Assembly: GCA_046329055.1 (NCBI GenBank)
Contig: JAXLVK010000027.1
Span: 1-64,000 of the forward strand
Reading direction: 5' to 3'
Source: JADKCL01 sp046329055
GTDB taxonomy: Bacteria > Bacteroidota > Bacteroidia > J057 > JADKCL01
DNA length: 64,000 nt
The position numbers were made by a program, and so were the translations under genes. The notes beneath the pieces are model-generated. The model saw nothing but the letters and a program-made list of their open reading frames with translations, was not told where the DNA came from and searched no databases. The stretch's first letter is position 1; the number at the start of each line of letters is the position of its first letter. Positions 22,929 through 31,090 of this stretch are shown one piece after another.

Positions 22929-23009
22929 TAATGAATAATGGATAATGAACAATGGATCGTGCTGCCACAGCACCATCCATTGTTCATTGTTCATTATCAA
23001 TTGTTAATT
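22924..23009. terminator. long AT-rich palindrome between the adhesin and porQ
   Basis: The arm ATTGATAATGAATAATGGAT to AACAATGGAT (22924-22957) is complementary to ATCCATTGTTCATTGTTCAT to CAATTGTTAATT (22975-23009), giving a stem of about 30 bp with few mismatches and a GC-rich loop. The left arm has a 7-bp rhythm (ATGAATA, ATGGATA, ATGAACA). It begins five bases before the adhesin's last codons end. A terminator or attenuator ahead of porQ is the simplest reading. Confidence 0.65.
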
Positions 23010-23071
23010 GGTGGGTGTGTCCCACTTTTTTTGCCTCACTTGGATTGGGAATTCCTGCCTATTTTCGTCCT

Positions 23072-24109
23072 GTGAAGAAATGGTCACTGATCCTCCTTGC
23101 ATTCCTGCCGATTGTGGCGCTGTCCCAGATTGGTGGGCGGCATGTCTATGACTTCCTGAATCTGCCTCCTTCGGCGCGGGCGGCTTCGTTGGGCGGGGTG
23201 AACATCAGCACGTACGACCACGACCTGAACTGGGCATTCCTGAATCCGGCCTTGGCCAATGATTCGATGCATCAGACGATCTCGACCTCCGTGGCCAATT
23301 ACCTCAGCGACATCACCTACGGCTATGCGGGCTACTCACATACCTTCGACAATGTCGGCAGCTTCCACGGCGGCATCCAATGGCTGAGCTATGGCAAGAT
23401 GATCGAGGCCGATGTCTATGGCAATCAAACGGGCCGCTTCTCCGCCTCTGACCTCGCCATCGTGGTGGGCGGTGCGCGCAAGATTGACAACTTCAGCCTC
23501 GGCACGAACCTCAAGCTCGTCAATTCCAATGTGAGCCGCTACCGTTCGCATTTTGCATTGGGCTTGGACATGGGTGGCGCTTATGTCAGTGACAATGAGC
23601 TCTTCACCGCAGGCATGGTCTTCCGCAACATCGGCTTCAACCTGACCAAGTGGGAGGCTCCCGATGGCGTAAACACCCCGCTGCCATTTGAAATCCAAAT
23701 CGGCATCTCGCAGCGGCTCAAGCACATGCCCCTGCGCTTCTCCCTCACCACGACCAATCTGCAAACGCCCAACCTCGTCTATTACGACAAGGACGCGCCA
23801 CCGCAGGTCGATCTGAGCGGGGACACCATCGAGACGCATTTCCCCGTCGTGGACAACCTGTTCCGCCATGCCGTCATCGGCACGGAATTCCTCATCACCA
23901 AGGGCTTCAACATTCGCGCCGGGTACAACCACATGCGCCGTCAAGAGCTCCGCAGCCTCAACCGTGGTGGCATTGCAGGCTTCTCCTTCGGCGTCGGGAT
24001 CAAGATCAAGATGTTCCGCTTCGACTATGCGCTCAGCAGCTACCACGCTGTCGGGCCGACGCATCAGTTCAGCCTGTCGAGCAATATTGGCGGGTTCAAG
24101 AAGAAGTAA
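23072..24109 (+). CDS. porQ: type IX secretion system protein PorQ
   Basis: 345 codons from GTG 23072 give MKKWSLILLAFLPIVALSQIGG, a proper signal peptide; upstream in-frame starts would add the AT-rich palindrome and are unlikely. The mature protein begins with the PorQ hallmark GGRHVYDFLNLPPSARAASL and continues GGVNISTYDHDLNWAFLNPA, then beta-barrel-like strands with aromatic ends (GYAGYSHTFDNVGSFHGGIQ; GIKIKMFRFDYALSSYHAVG) to the C-terminus. PorQ is an outer-membrane beta-barrel of the T9SS attachment complex and in Porphyromonas gingivalis works with PorZ at the cell surface. It lies just downstream of a giant T9SS cargo gene, and the window holds at least six T9SS cargo genes. Confidence 0.88.
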   Translation: MKKWSLILLAFLPIVALSQIGGRHVYDFLNLPPSARAASLGGVNISTYDHDLNWAFLNPALANDSMHQTISTSVANYLSDITYGYAGYSHTFDNVGSFHGGIQWLSYGKMIEADVYGNQTGRFSASDLAIVVGGARKIDNFSLGTNLKLVNSNVSRYRSHFALGLDMGGAYVSDNELFTAGMVFRNIGFNLTKWEAPDGVNTPLPFEIQIGISQRLKHMPLRFSLTTTNLQTPNLVYYDKDAPPQVDLSGDTIETHFPVVDNLFRHAVIGTEFLITKGFNIRAGYNHMRRQELRSLNRGGIAGFSFGVGIKIKMFRFDYALSSYHAVGPTHQFSLSSNIGGFKKK

Positions 24110-24177
24110 AATTATTCACTCAGTTAATGAATTTCGCGCAACAAGTCATGAAAAGACTTCTGCGTGCGACATCATTG

Positions 24178-25155
24178 TTATTGAAAATATTCGATCTCTC
24201 TTTCCAATATGAATTTTGGAATGTCATTCTCAAAAACTACACTTCTCACCCAGTTTCCGTGGTCGTCAATTGAGTACTCGAACTGCCGAATCGTTTGACT
24301 TCCATTCTCGGATTCGATCAGAAGTTCAGTTTTGTTCCCATAGCTATCGTATTTGAGCTTATTTTTCCACTTGATGCTTCCATCTGCCTTATAGAAGCTT
24401 TCTTCAATCTTGTGTCCATCACTGTCAAATTTGGAAATTTCTTTCTCCAAAATACTTTCGTCATGGTTGTATTTGATTGACTCAATCCGATTTCCTACTT
24501 CATCAAATTTGTGCCGATAATTCCATTTAAGATTTCCTCGGTTGTACCAAGAATCCTCAATTACATTTCCGCTTTTGTCATGTTTGTATTTCCTCGACCA
24601 TGCAACTGTGCCATCATCGTTGTAGTGAAATTCCTGAACCTTATTTCCAATGTCATCATATTCGTAGCTCGCTTCCAATTTGTTGATAACACCTAGCCTG
24701 ATTTCCTTAATGATATTACCATCATTGTTGAGAACGTACTGCTTAATGTCGCTACTTCTCATTTCAGCATCGTAGAAAGTCTCTTCAACCACTTTTCCAT
24801 TGGAATCATATCTGTAGGTTGTTTTTGAGATGATCGTATCTTCTAGATTGAAGCTCCCGGTTTCAATTCGGTTTCCCTTAAGGTCGAAAATCGTGTATCT
24901 ATCGTTTGCCAATGGATCTAAATAATCATCTGTCCTGTTGCCCGCTTTGATTTTGCCGAATTGTTCAGTCGCCTCAAATGAAATTTGCTTTATTGACCTA
25001 ACCTTCCCCGACAATCGCATTTTGTCAAGATCGTTTTGGGGGCTCTTGTTGAAATGACAACCAGCCTGATTAAAACAAATGATCATAATGACGATGGAAG
25101 CACAACGTATGTGCCAATTTTGAGAAGGCAGACTTTCGAGGCGCTTTTCTTTCAT
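24178..25155 (-). CDS. AT-rich lipoprotein with YD/RHS-like beta-repeats
   Basis: The 325-aa product begins with an N-terminal membrane segment ending in a lipobox-like NQAGC (Cys about 33). It then carries about ten repeats of around 22 residues of the type YxYDSNGKVVEETFYDxxG (for example YEYDDIGNKVQEFHYNDDG and YKHDKSGNVIEDSWYNRGN), which resemble YD/RHS-family beta-strand repeats. It is short for an Rhs protein and has no core or toxin tip, so a surface lipoprotein of unknown role is the best description. Base composition is visibly AT-rich compared with gltA and porQ on either side, which suggests recent acquisition. It is convergent with porQ across 68 bp. Confidence 0.75.
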   Translation of the reverse strand: MKEKRLESLPSQNWHIRCASIVIMIICFNQAGCHFNKSPQNDLDKMRLSGKVRSIKQISFEATEQFGKIKAGNRTDDYLDPLANDRYTIFDLKGNRIETGSFNLEDTIISKTTYRYDSNGKVVEETFYDAEMRSSDIKQYVLNNDGNIIKEIRLGVINKLEASYEYDDIGNKVQEFHYNDDGTVAWSRKYKHDKSGNVIEDSWYNRGNLKWNYRHKFDEVGNRIESIKYNHDESILEKEISKFDSDGHKIEESFYKADGSIKWKNKLKYDSYGNKTELLIESENGSQTIRQFEYSIDDHGNWVRSVVFENDIPKFILEREIEYFQ

Positions 25156-25243
25156 AATTGTGAGATTTTTTGATCAGCTTCTGAGATTTCGGTTATTGAT
25201 AAAATCACAAGGAAGTTAAGGAAATACTTCAATCACCCCTATC

Positions 25244-25282
25244 CCCTAAAAAGAAGAACGCCCCACTTGCGCAGGGCGTTCC
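25244..25282 (-). terminator. intrinsic terminator of gltA
   Basis: GAACGCCC (25256-25263) and GGGCGTTC (25274-25281) form an 8-bp GC-rich stem. On the minus strand it is followed by TTCTTTTTAGGGG. It lies 20 bp past the gltA stop, a classical rho-independent arrangement. Confidence 0.85.
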
Positions 25283-25301
25283 CAAAGAATCGCTTCTTTT
25301 C

Positions 25302-26603
25302 TTAGCGGTTATCGATGCTCGGGAAGGGGCGGATCGTATGGCCGGTGTAGATCTGACGCGGACGGCCGATGGGCTCGCCTCCGTCGCGCATTTCTTTCCA
25401 TTGTGCCATCCATCCGGGCAGACGACCCAGGGCAAACATCACGGTGAACATCTCGGTCGGGATGCCCAGTGCGCGGTAGATGATGCCGCTGTAGAAGTCC
25501 ACGTTGGGGTAAAGCTTGCGCTCCTTGAAGTAGTCGTCGCTGAGGGCGGCTTCTTCCAGGCCTTTGGCGATCTCGAGGACCGGGTCATTGATGCCCAGTT
25601 TGCCGAGGATGCTGTCACAGGCCTTCTTGATGATCCGGGCGCGGGGGTCAAAGTTCTTATAGACACGGTGACCGAAGCCCATGAGGCGGAAGTCGCTGTT
25701 TTTGTCCTTGGCCTTGTTCACCCACTTGGCGGTGTCGCCACCGTCGGCTTTGATGAGCTCGAGCATCTCGATCACTTCTTGGTTGGCGCCGCCATGGAGG
25801 GGACCCCAAAGTGCGGTGATGCCAGCTGCGACGCTCGCGTAGAGGTTGGCATGGCTGGATCCGACGATGCGCACGGTGGAGGTGGAGCAGTTTTGCTCGT
25901 GGTCGGCGTGCAGGATGAGCAGGGTGTTGAGGGCTTCGTTCACCACGGGATCCGGGGTGTATTCCTTGCCCACTTCGCCGTACATCATTTGGAGGAAGCT
26001 GCCCACGTAGTCCAGACGGTTGTCGGGTTGCAGGAGTTGCTCGCCCCTGCCCTTGCGGTAGATGGCTGCAGCGATGCCGGAGAAGTTGCCCATGAGGCGG
26101 TCCATGGTCTTGGCCACTTTCTCAGGGGTGTAGTCGTCGTCGCTAGCGGGGTACCAGCCGGAGAGCGCCACGGTTGCTGCGGAGAGCATGGCCATGGGGT
26201 GCATGGACTTGGGCATCGCATTGATGAGCGCGCCCATGCCTTCGGGCAGGTGGTTTTGTGCCTTGAGGCCCATGACGTGGGCGTTCAGTTGATCCCTGTT
26301 GGGGAGTTCGCCGTTCACCAGCAGGTAAGCGACCTCGATGAAGGAAGCCTTTTCGGCCAGTTCCTCGATGGTATAACCACGGTAGTGGAGGATGCCTTCC
26401 TCGCCGTCCAGGAATGTGATGGCGCTCTGGCATGCGCCAGTGTTTTTGTAGCCTGAATCCAGGGTAACATAGCCAGTCTTGGCACGCAGCGGGCCGATGT
26501 CAATGCCCTTCTCGTTTTCAGTGCCGGTCACGACCGGAAAGGGAAACGATTTATCACCGATCTTCAGCTCTACAGTCTCTTGTTGCTCAGCCATATTCGA
26601 CAT
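25302..26603 (-). CDS. gltA: citrate synthase
   Basis: A full-length 433-aa type II citrate synthase, condensing oxaloacetate and acetyl-CoA at entry to the TCA cycle. The substrate region HADHEQNCSTSTVR, GPLHGG with His270, GFGHRVY with His312 and DFYSG with Asp369 line up with the E. coli catalytic triad His264, His305 and Asp362. The N-terminal extension (ELKIGDKSFPFPVVTGTENE) is that of the hexameric bacterial type. An alternative start (MAEQQ) lies three codons in. The gene is monocistronic: it ends at a strong terminator and is divergent from the SGNH hydrolase gene across a 227-bp gap holding both promoters. It is intact, unlike many neighbours. Confidence 0.97.
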   Translation of the reverse strand: MSNMAEQQETVELKIGDKSFPFPVVTGTENEKGIDIGPLRAKTGYVTLDSGYKNTGACQSAITFLDGEEGILHYRGYTIEELAEKASFIEVAYLLVNGELPNRDQLNAHVMGLKAQNHLPEGMGALINAMPKSMHPMAMLSAATVALSGWYPASDDDYTPEKVAKTMDRLMGNFSGIAAAIYRKGRGEQLLQPDNRLDYVGSFLQMMYGEVGKEYTPDPVVNEALNTLLILHADHEQNCSTSTVRIVGSSHANLYASVAAGITALWGPLHGGANQEVIEMLELIKADGGDTAKWVNKAKDKNSDFRLMGFGHRVYKNFDPRARIIKKACDSILGKLGINDPVLEIAKGLEEAALSDDYFKERKLYPNVDFYSGIIYRALGIPTEMFTVMFALGRLPGWMAQWKEMRDGGEPIGRPRQIYTGHTIRPFPSIDNR

Positions 26604-26830
26604 TTCAGTATCTTATTTTGAATCAAATTATTTCACAAACCTGTAATGTTCATTCCTGCGAATGAAAACCCTGCAATATAGAAAGAACGGCAGCATTCCA
26701 CCAAGGTTCGTGCAAGAATGCGCTGATAAATTTCTAACCTTTCGATGGGCGAAGAGTTTTGACCAGTTGATCATTTTCTCCGGGTCCAGATCCGGAAGGA
26801 TGCTGCCCAGAATTTGAGTAAATTTCCGAG

Positions 26831-27847
26831 GTGAAGCCCGAGCTCAAGGCAAGAATCCGTTACGTCTGGCGAAAAATCCGATGGATTCCGCTCGTCTTGA
26901 TGATTTCAGTCATGATTCTGGAGGTTTTTTACAGGAATCAATGGGTGGACACCTATTCCGGAGAGCTCAAGGCCCTGAATCCCGATCCAGCGCCCTCCCA
27001 TCCACGCAAAAAAGTCCTCGCTCTTGGGGATTCTTTCACTGCAGCTACCAACAATTGGGTGGATTTGTTAAGAAAGCGGCATCCGGACTGGCATTTTCTC
27101 AATTCGGCCTTGCCCGGAACGACGGTTTATCATGCGAACTTGGTCCTCGGCCGTCGCCTCGCGGATTTCAAACCGGATTGGGTGGTGTACCAGGTTTATG
27201 TGGGCAATGACCTTTTTGACCTCCGGTATCCCGGTGCTTGGGGGCGAGTGGGCATTTTCCGGAGCTTGTATTGGTCGGTTGCGAACAGGTTCCGGTCACT
27301 TGCATGGCTGAATTACGCCCTGGGAAAGTTCAAGCGTTCCGCCGCCTTGCCCGACATGGTGCCCGAGAAGAGCAATGAAGGCGCATTTGACCCGAAGAAG
27401 TATTCCCCGAGGGACAAGCTCTACCTGGAGGCCGAGCCGAGGCTGATTGTGGGGCAGGTGCGCCCGGAGGACGGCCGCTGGCATGACATGCACGATTACA
27501 TGGAGATTCTGGATGAATTGGTACTGCGCAGTCAGGCGGCGGGAGCGAAGGTCATGATCGTCGTGGTGCCGCATTGCGCGCAGGTGAGCGAAGTCTATGC
27601 CGACCGCATGGCCGACATCGGCGCCGAGGGGATGGAAAACCCAGTGATTCAGGAACTGGATTACCCGTTCTTTTCCTGGGTCAAGGAAATGGAGGTGAAA
27701 GGCGCCAAGGTCGTCAATCTGTTGCCCGCCCTCCGGGAGCTGGAGTTGCGCGGGCATCCGGCGTATTATCTGCATGACACGCACCTGAGTGACTCCGGGC
27801 AGGCGGTGCTGGCGAGGGTGGTGGAAGAGGTACTTGTAGGGGATTGA
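26831..27847 (+). CDS. membrane-anchored SGNH/GDSL-type hydrolase or acyltransferase
   Basis: 338 aa from GTG 26831. A basic N-terminus and one transmembrane segment (IPLVLMISVMILEVFY) anchor a periplasmic SGNH fold. The block I motif is LALGDSFT (Ser68), block III is VGND (Gly125-Asp127), and block V is DTHLSDSGQ (Asp316/His318), so the catalytic Ser-Asp-His set appears complete. Such proteins deacylate or transfer acyl groups on cell-wall or envelope polysaccharides. The substrate cannot be told from sequence. It stands alone, ending at a palindrome shared with the convergent radical-SAM gene. Confidence 0.8.
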   Translation: MKPELKARIRYVWRKIRWIPLVLMISVMILEVFYRNQWVDTYSGELKALNPDPAPSHPRKKVLALGDSFTAATNNWVDLLRKRHPDWHFLNSALPGTTVYHANLVLGRRLADFKPDWVVYQVYVGNDLFDLRYPGAWGRVGIFRSLYWSVANRFRSLAWLNYALGKFKRSAALPDMVPEKSNEGAFDPKKYSPRDKLYLEAEPRLIVGQVRPEDGRWHDMHDYMEILDELVLRSQAAGAKVMIVVVPHCAQVSEVYADRMADIGAEGMENPVIQELDYPFFSWVKEMEVKGAKVVNLLPALRELELRGHPAYYLHDTHLSDSGQAVLARVVEEVLVGD

Positions 27848-27914
27848 ACCGCAGAGGACGCAGAGGATCGCAGAGCAGCATGGTCTTTGCGTACCTTTGC
27901 GTCCTCTGCGGTTA
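27847..27914. terminator. bidirectional palindrome with GCAGAGG motif between convergent genes
   Basis: AACCGCAGAGGACGCAGAGG (27847-27866) pairs with CCTTTGCGTCCTCTGCGGTT (27894-27913), a 20-bp stem with one G-T mismatch. The left arm repeats GCAGAGG/CGCAGAG three times. It fills the gap between the convergent SGNH hydrolase and radical-SAM genes. It resembles the GCAGAGG-type palindromic intergenic repeats seen in many environmental bacteria, and probably acts as a terminator in both directions. Confidence 0.75.
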
Positions 27915-27926
27915 AGACTTTGATGG

Positions 27927-29309
27927 TCAGAACCTCCCCATCCGTCGCTTCGATACCCAAGCCTTCAGCCCCAGCTTCCAAGACTCCACCCGTTTCCCCC
28001 GCTTTCTTGCTTTCGCCGCATTCACCTTGTTCACGACATACCGCACGGCATGGTCGTAGTACTCCCTCGGGTATTGTCGCTTGAAGTCCTGGTCGCGGTC
28101 GGTGCTGCTTTCCCAAGGCAGGGATTTCAGGAATTCCGGCTCGACCTCCTCGTACATCGGCGTCCCTTTGATGGGATAGGCCACGGTGATGGTGAAGATG
28201 TCCGGGTCGCTGCTGATCAAGTGCTCGGCGGTCTGCTCGATGTCCTCCGCTGTTTCGCCCGGGTAGCCCAGCATGATGAAGGTTCCTGCCTCGATGCCAT
28301 TGGCCTGCGCGAGGTGGATCATGTCGCGCACCTGAGTCACCTGCACGCGCCGGTCCATGAGGTCGATCACGCGCTGTGAACCGCTTTCGGCACCGATCCA
28401 CACCCGGAAGCAACCGGTCTGCTCCAGCAATTCCACGACCTCGGCATTCATCCGGTCGGCGCGGGTGATGCATTCGTAGCGGATCTCGATTCCCTTGAGC
28501 ATCAGCTCCTCCGCGAACGAAGTCAACCATTTGTGGCTGATCGTGAAGACATCGTCCACGAACCAAAAGCTGTCCACACTGTATTTCTGCTGAATCACGG
28601 CGAGCTCGGCGACAACCAATTTCGGCGAACGGCGGCGGTAACTCAGGCCATAGACTGCGCGGCTGCACCATTTGCAGGTATAAGGGCAGCCTCTCATCGT
28701 ATTGATCGAGGCGGCACTGTAGCCGTGGCGCTCCTTCCAGGCATTGAAATACAGCCTGAGGTCGATCGCGTCCCGGTCCGGCATGGGCAGGGTGTCGATG
28801 TCCTTGATCTTGTCACGCTGCTTGGTGCGGACGATCTCGCCGCGAACATTGATGAAGGAAATGCCCTCGACCACGTCCAGGAAAGGGCTGAAGGCATTGT
28901 CCACTGTCGTGAGCAGGTCGTAAAGCGTCACTTCGCCCTCGCCCGTGATGATGAAATCCGCCCCGGCGCGCAGGAAAGCCTCGTCGTGGTGGGTGACCTC
29001 CGGACCGCCCAAGATGATTCGCGTTTGCTTCAGCCGCTCCTCGGACCGCACCCATTGGATGGTTTCGAGGATGTTCAGCTTGGTCATCAGGTTCACGTAC
29101 AAGGCGAGGAAGCTCGGCCGGTTTTGCAGCACATAAGCCCGAAATGCCTCCTTGGTCGAAAATGTCGTGTCATAAACCTCCGCCGCGATGCCCTTTCGCT
29201 TGAGGTAGGCGCTCAGGTACAGGATGCCGAGCGGTGGATACGGACGCATGATCGCCTGCTCCTTCGGATCGTCCGCGAGAAAATAGCCGTGTGAGAGCAG
29301 GATCTTCAT
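27927..29309 (-). CDS. B12-binding-domain radical SAM protein 1
   Basis: The intact 460-aa protein has an N-terminal cobalamin-binding-like Rossmann domain (residues about 1-135; RPYPPLGILYLSAYLKRKG, ILGGPEVTHHDEAFLRAGAD, GEGE). A radical SAM domain follows, with the cluster motif Cys208-x3-Cys212-x2-Cys215 (MRGCPYTCKWC), the WIGAESGSQRVIDLMDR segment and MLGYPGETAEDIEQT. Members of this B12/radical SAM group carry out methylations or other radical chemistry on unactivated carbons; the substrate is unknown. The start overlaps the stop of the upstream methyltransferase by 4 bp, so the two are translationally coupled. A paralogue with the same domain order lies at 38.4-39.8 kb. Confidence 0.88.
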   Translation of the reverse strand: MKILLSHGYFLADDPKEQAIMRPYPPLGILYLSAYLKRKGIAAEVYDTTFSTKEAFRAYVLQNRPSFLALYVNLMTKLNILETIQWVRSEERLKQTRIILGGPEVTHHDEAFLRAGADFIITGEGEVTLYDLLTTVDNAFSPFLDVVEGISFINVRGEIVRTKQRDKIKDIDTLPMPDRDAIDLRLYFNAWKERHGYSAASINTMRGCPYTCKWCSRAVYGLSYRRRSPKLVVAELAVIQQKYSVDSFWFVDDVFTISHKWLTSFAEELMLKGIEIRYECITRADRMNAEVVELLEQTGCFRVWIGAESGSQRVIDLMDRRVQVTQVRDMIHLAQANGIEAGTFIMLGYPGETAEDIEQTAEHLISSDPDIFTITVAYPIKGTPMYEEVEPEFLKSLPWESSTDRDQDFKRQYPREYYDHAVRYVVNKVNAAKARKRGKRVESWKLGLKAWVSKRRMGRF

Positions 29310-30127
29310 CTTGGGCGAAAAGCTACCAAAAAATGATCAGCGAACTGCGCCGGAAAGGGTTTTCCGTAGGCCTTTGATTCCCAGCGTTCCATTGTCGAAA
29401 GCAGCTTGGGCCGCCTCGAAAAGAATGGATCGAGGTAGGAGGGAGGCAGGTAGGCACCGACCGCCATACGTTTTTCCGGGACAAAATGCGGTTCCATAAT
29501 CGCCTCGACCTGCCCGGGACTGTAATAGTATGTGTCCTGAAAAATGCCATCCGCCAACCGCGCCTGCACTGCGCCCTGTTTGCGCCTGCGAAATGCCTTC
29601 CCAAATTGGAACTTGGCTGAGAAATACAGCGACTCCCAGGCACAAAATCGGCCCATGACCACGAGCACGAGGAGCCCATTGTCATTCAGCAATCCCCGCA
29701 ATGCCGCCGCCGAGGCACGGATTTCATCCACCGTGAGGCAGTTGAATCCCCCGAAATTGCTCCAGATCAGGTCGAATTTTTCGCCGGGAACAGCCGTTTC
29801 AATGCCTTGGATGCCGGATTGCAGGACACGGACGGGCTGAATCGGTGCCTGGCCGGGGGCGCTCTGGATGTGCTGCACCTTCTGAGACGTCACCCGCACC
29901 ATTTCCAATGACAAATCGGTCGCCGTCACCTGCAAGCCCTGCTTTGCAAGGAAAACAGCATCCTCACCCGTCCCGCAGTTCAGCTCCAATGCTGTTTTGG
30001 GCCGATTTTCCTTGATCCATTCCCGCAGGAACCGATGCGTGACCGCGCGCTGCATCCGCCCGACCTGCGTTTCGGTGAACTCCAGGTCATAGCCCTGAGC
30101 TGTGCGGTCAAATGGGGTGGTGGGCAA
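29306..30127 (-). CDS. class I SAM-dependent methyltransferase
   Basis: I place the start at TTG 30127 (PTTPFDRTAQGYDLEFT), preceded by GGAGGAG. The frame is open further, to 30355, but that extension has no protein-like conservation and would run into the small gene upstream. The protein (273 aa) shows motif I ALELNCGTGEDA, a following acidic strand end (VTATDLSLEMV), and FDLIWSNFGGFNCL as motif IV. It ends FPAQFADHFLVAFRPR. The substrate is unknown. Coupling to radical SAM protein 1 by a 4-bp overlap suggests they act in one pathway, possibly on an envelope glycan or lipid. Confidence 0.82.
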   Translation of the reverse strand: MPTTPFDRTAQGYDLEFTETQVGRMQRAVTHRFLREWIKENRPKTALELNCGTGEDAVFLAKQGLQVTATDLSLEMVRVTSQKVQHIQSAPGQAPIQPVRVLQSGIQGIETAVPGEKFDLIWSNFGGFNCLTVDEIRASAAALRGLLNDNGLLVLVVMGRFCAWESLYFSAKFQFGKAFRRRKQGAVQARLADGIFQDTYYYSPGQVEAIMEPHFVPEKRMAVGAYLPPSYLDPFFSRRPKLLSTMERWESKAYGKPFPAQFADHFLVAFRPR

Positions 30128-30351
30128 TTTCTCCTCCAGCTTTCTGGCGAAGATAGGGGAGCGGCGGATAGATATCTGGAGAAAAGCGGTTCCGGTATTG
30201 GAAAACGTCGTTGGTTTTGTCTGATTGTGGATCAACCTTTCGCCACCTTGACCTTGGGGCATGTCGTCCCGATCCTCGGAATCCCTAATGTGGGATGATA
30301 AACCATTGAAATTGAATGTTCTAGGATTCTTGCCTTCCAGGTAAAGGAAGA

Positions 30352-30522
30352 TCACCCTTCGGTCTTCAAGAAATCCCTTGCCCTGACATAGACGATCTTT
30401 TTGTCAACAGAGAAGATCAACGTCTCATCATCCTTGGCATGTTGCTCCACAAGGCGTTTCCAGTAGAGGTCCAACCCCTTCCTCAGCTTCTGCCCAAAAT
30501 CATATCCCTCTGAGTTCGCCAT
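30352..30522 (-). CDS. small basic/acidic protein downstream of the zeta-like kinase (possible partner)
   Basis: A 56-aa frame from ATG 30522 (MANSEGYDFGQKLRKGLDLY) overlaps the end of the kinase gene by 23 bp and ends KKIVYVRARDFLKTEG. Its size, charge pattern and translational overlap suit the small subunit of a toxin-antitoxin-like pair. I know no named family for it, so the antitoxin role is only inference from position. Confidence 0.6.
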   Translation of the reverse strand: MANSEGYDFGQKLRKGLDLYWKRLVEQHAKDDETLIFSVDKKIVYVRARDFLKTEG

Positions 30523-31087
30523 ACATTTCGATTTCAGCAAAGATAAGCCGATCATGTATCATTACATCGCCATTTTCGAGTCGTTCGGCTATGATCTCCG
30601 AAAAAGCGCTAGTGTTGTTCATAATGGCCCAATGGTCGACAATAGGAAGGAAAATGTTGATCAGGTTGACGATCCCGGCCCGATACCGCCTATGAACCAC
30701 CTCCACTGGAATCGAGTGTCCTCCTTTGGAAACCCTCCGCCGCACCCGGTCCACCGCCAATTCTGGCGAATCCAGCCAGAAAAACAACAATGAAACCCGA
30801 TATCCCAAGTCCTGCGCCTCCAGAACAAGATTCTTGTAGGACTTCGTCGCCAAGGTCGTTTCAAAAGCAAATGTCTGTCTTTCATTCAGCAACTCACGAA
30901 TCCGTCCCAGCATGATGCGACCCGCCTGGAAAGCAACCGTTTCTGGCTGAAACGGCGACAACCCTTTCGCGATTTCATCGGCATTCACGAATTCCTTGCA
31001 ATCCAGAATCTCAGGCAAGATTGTGAAGGAGGCTGTGGTTTTGCCTGCCCCGTTGCATCCTGCGATGATGTAGAGATTTCGATCCAC
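30500..31087 (-). CDS. zeta-toxin-like P-loop kinase
   Basis: 195 aa beginning MDRNLYIIAGCNGAGKTTAS, with a Walker A loop at residues 10-17 (Lys16). Then come a zeta-like FVNADEIAKGLSPF region, where an Asp binds the substrate or Mg, ETTLATKSYKNLV, and a lid with basic residues (VDRVRRRVSKGGHSIP; EVVHRRYRAGIVNL). This is the pattern of zeta-toxin-family or related small-molecule kinases common in Bacteroidota. Classical zeta toxins phosphorylate UDP-N-acetylglucosamine. It starts only 3 bp after the kdsA stop, so it is transcribed with the Kdo genes. That is unusual for a free-standing toxin and leaves open a metabolic kinase role. Confidence 0.78.
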   Translation of the reverse strand: MDRNLYIIAGCNGAGKTTASFTILPEILDCKEFVNADEIAKGLSPFQPETVAFQAGRIMLGRIRELLNERQTFAFETTLATKSYKNLVLEAQDLGYRVSLLFFWLDSPELAVDRVRRRVSKGGHSIPVEVVHRRYRAGIVNLINIFLPIVDHWAIMNNTSAFSEIIAERLENGDVMIHDRLIFAEIEMYGELRGI

Positions 31088-31090
31088 AAC

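Noticed and set aside
20661..23000. 779-codon minus-strand frame opposite the adhesin end
   Set aside because: Antisense shadow of a well-supported gene with recognisable repeats and sorting domain on the plus strand; low-complexity His/Asp/Gly-rich translation.
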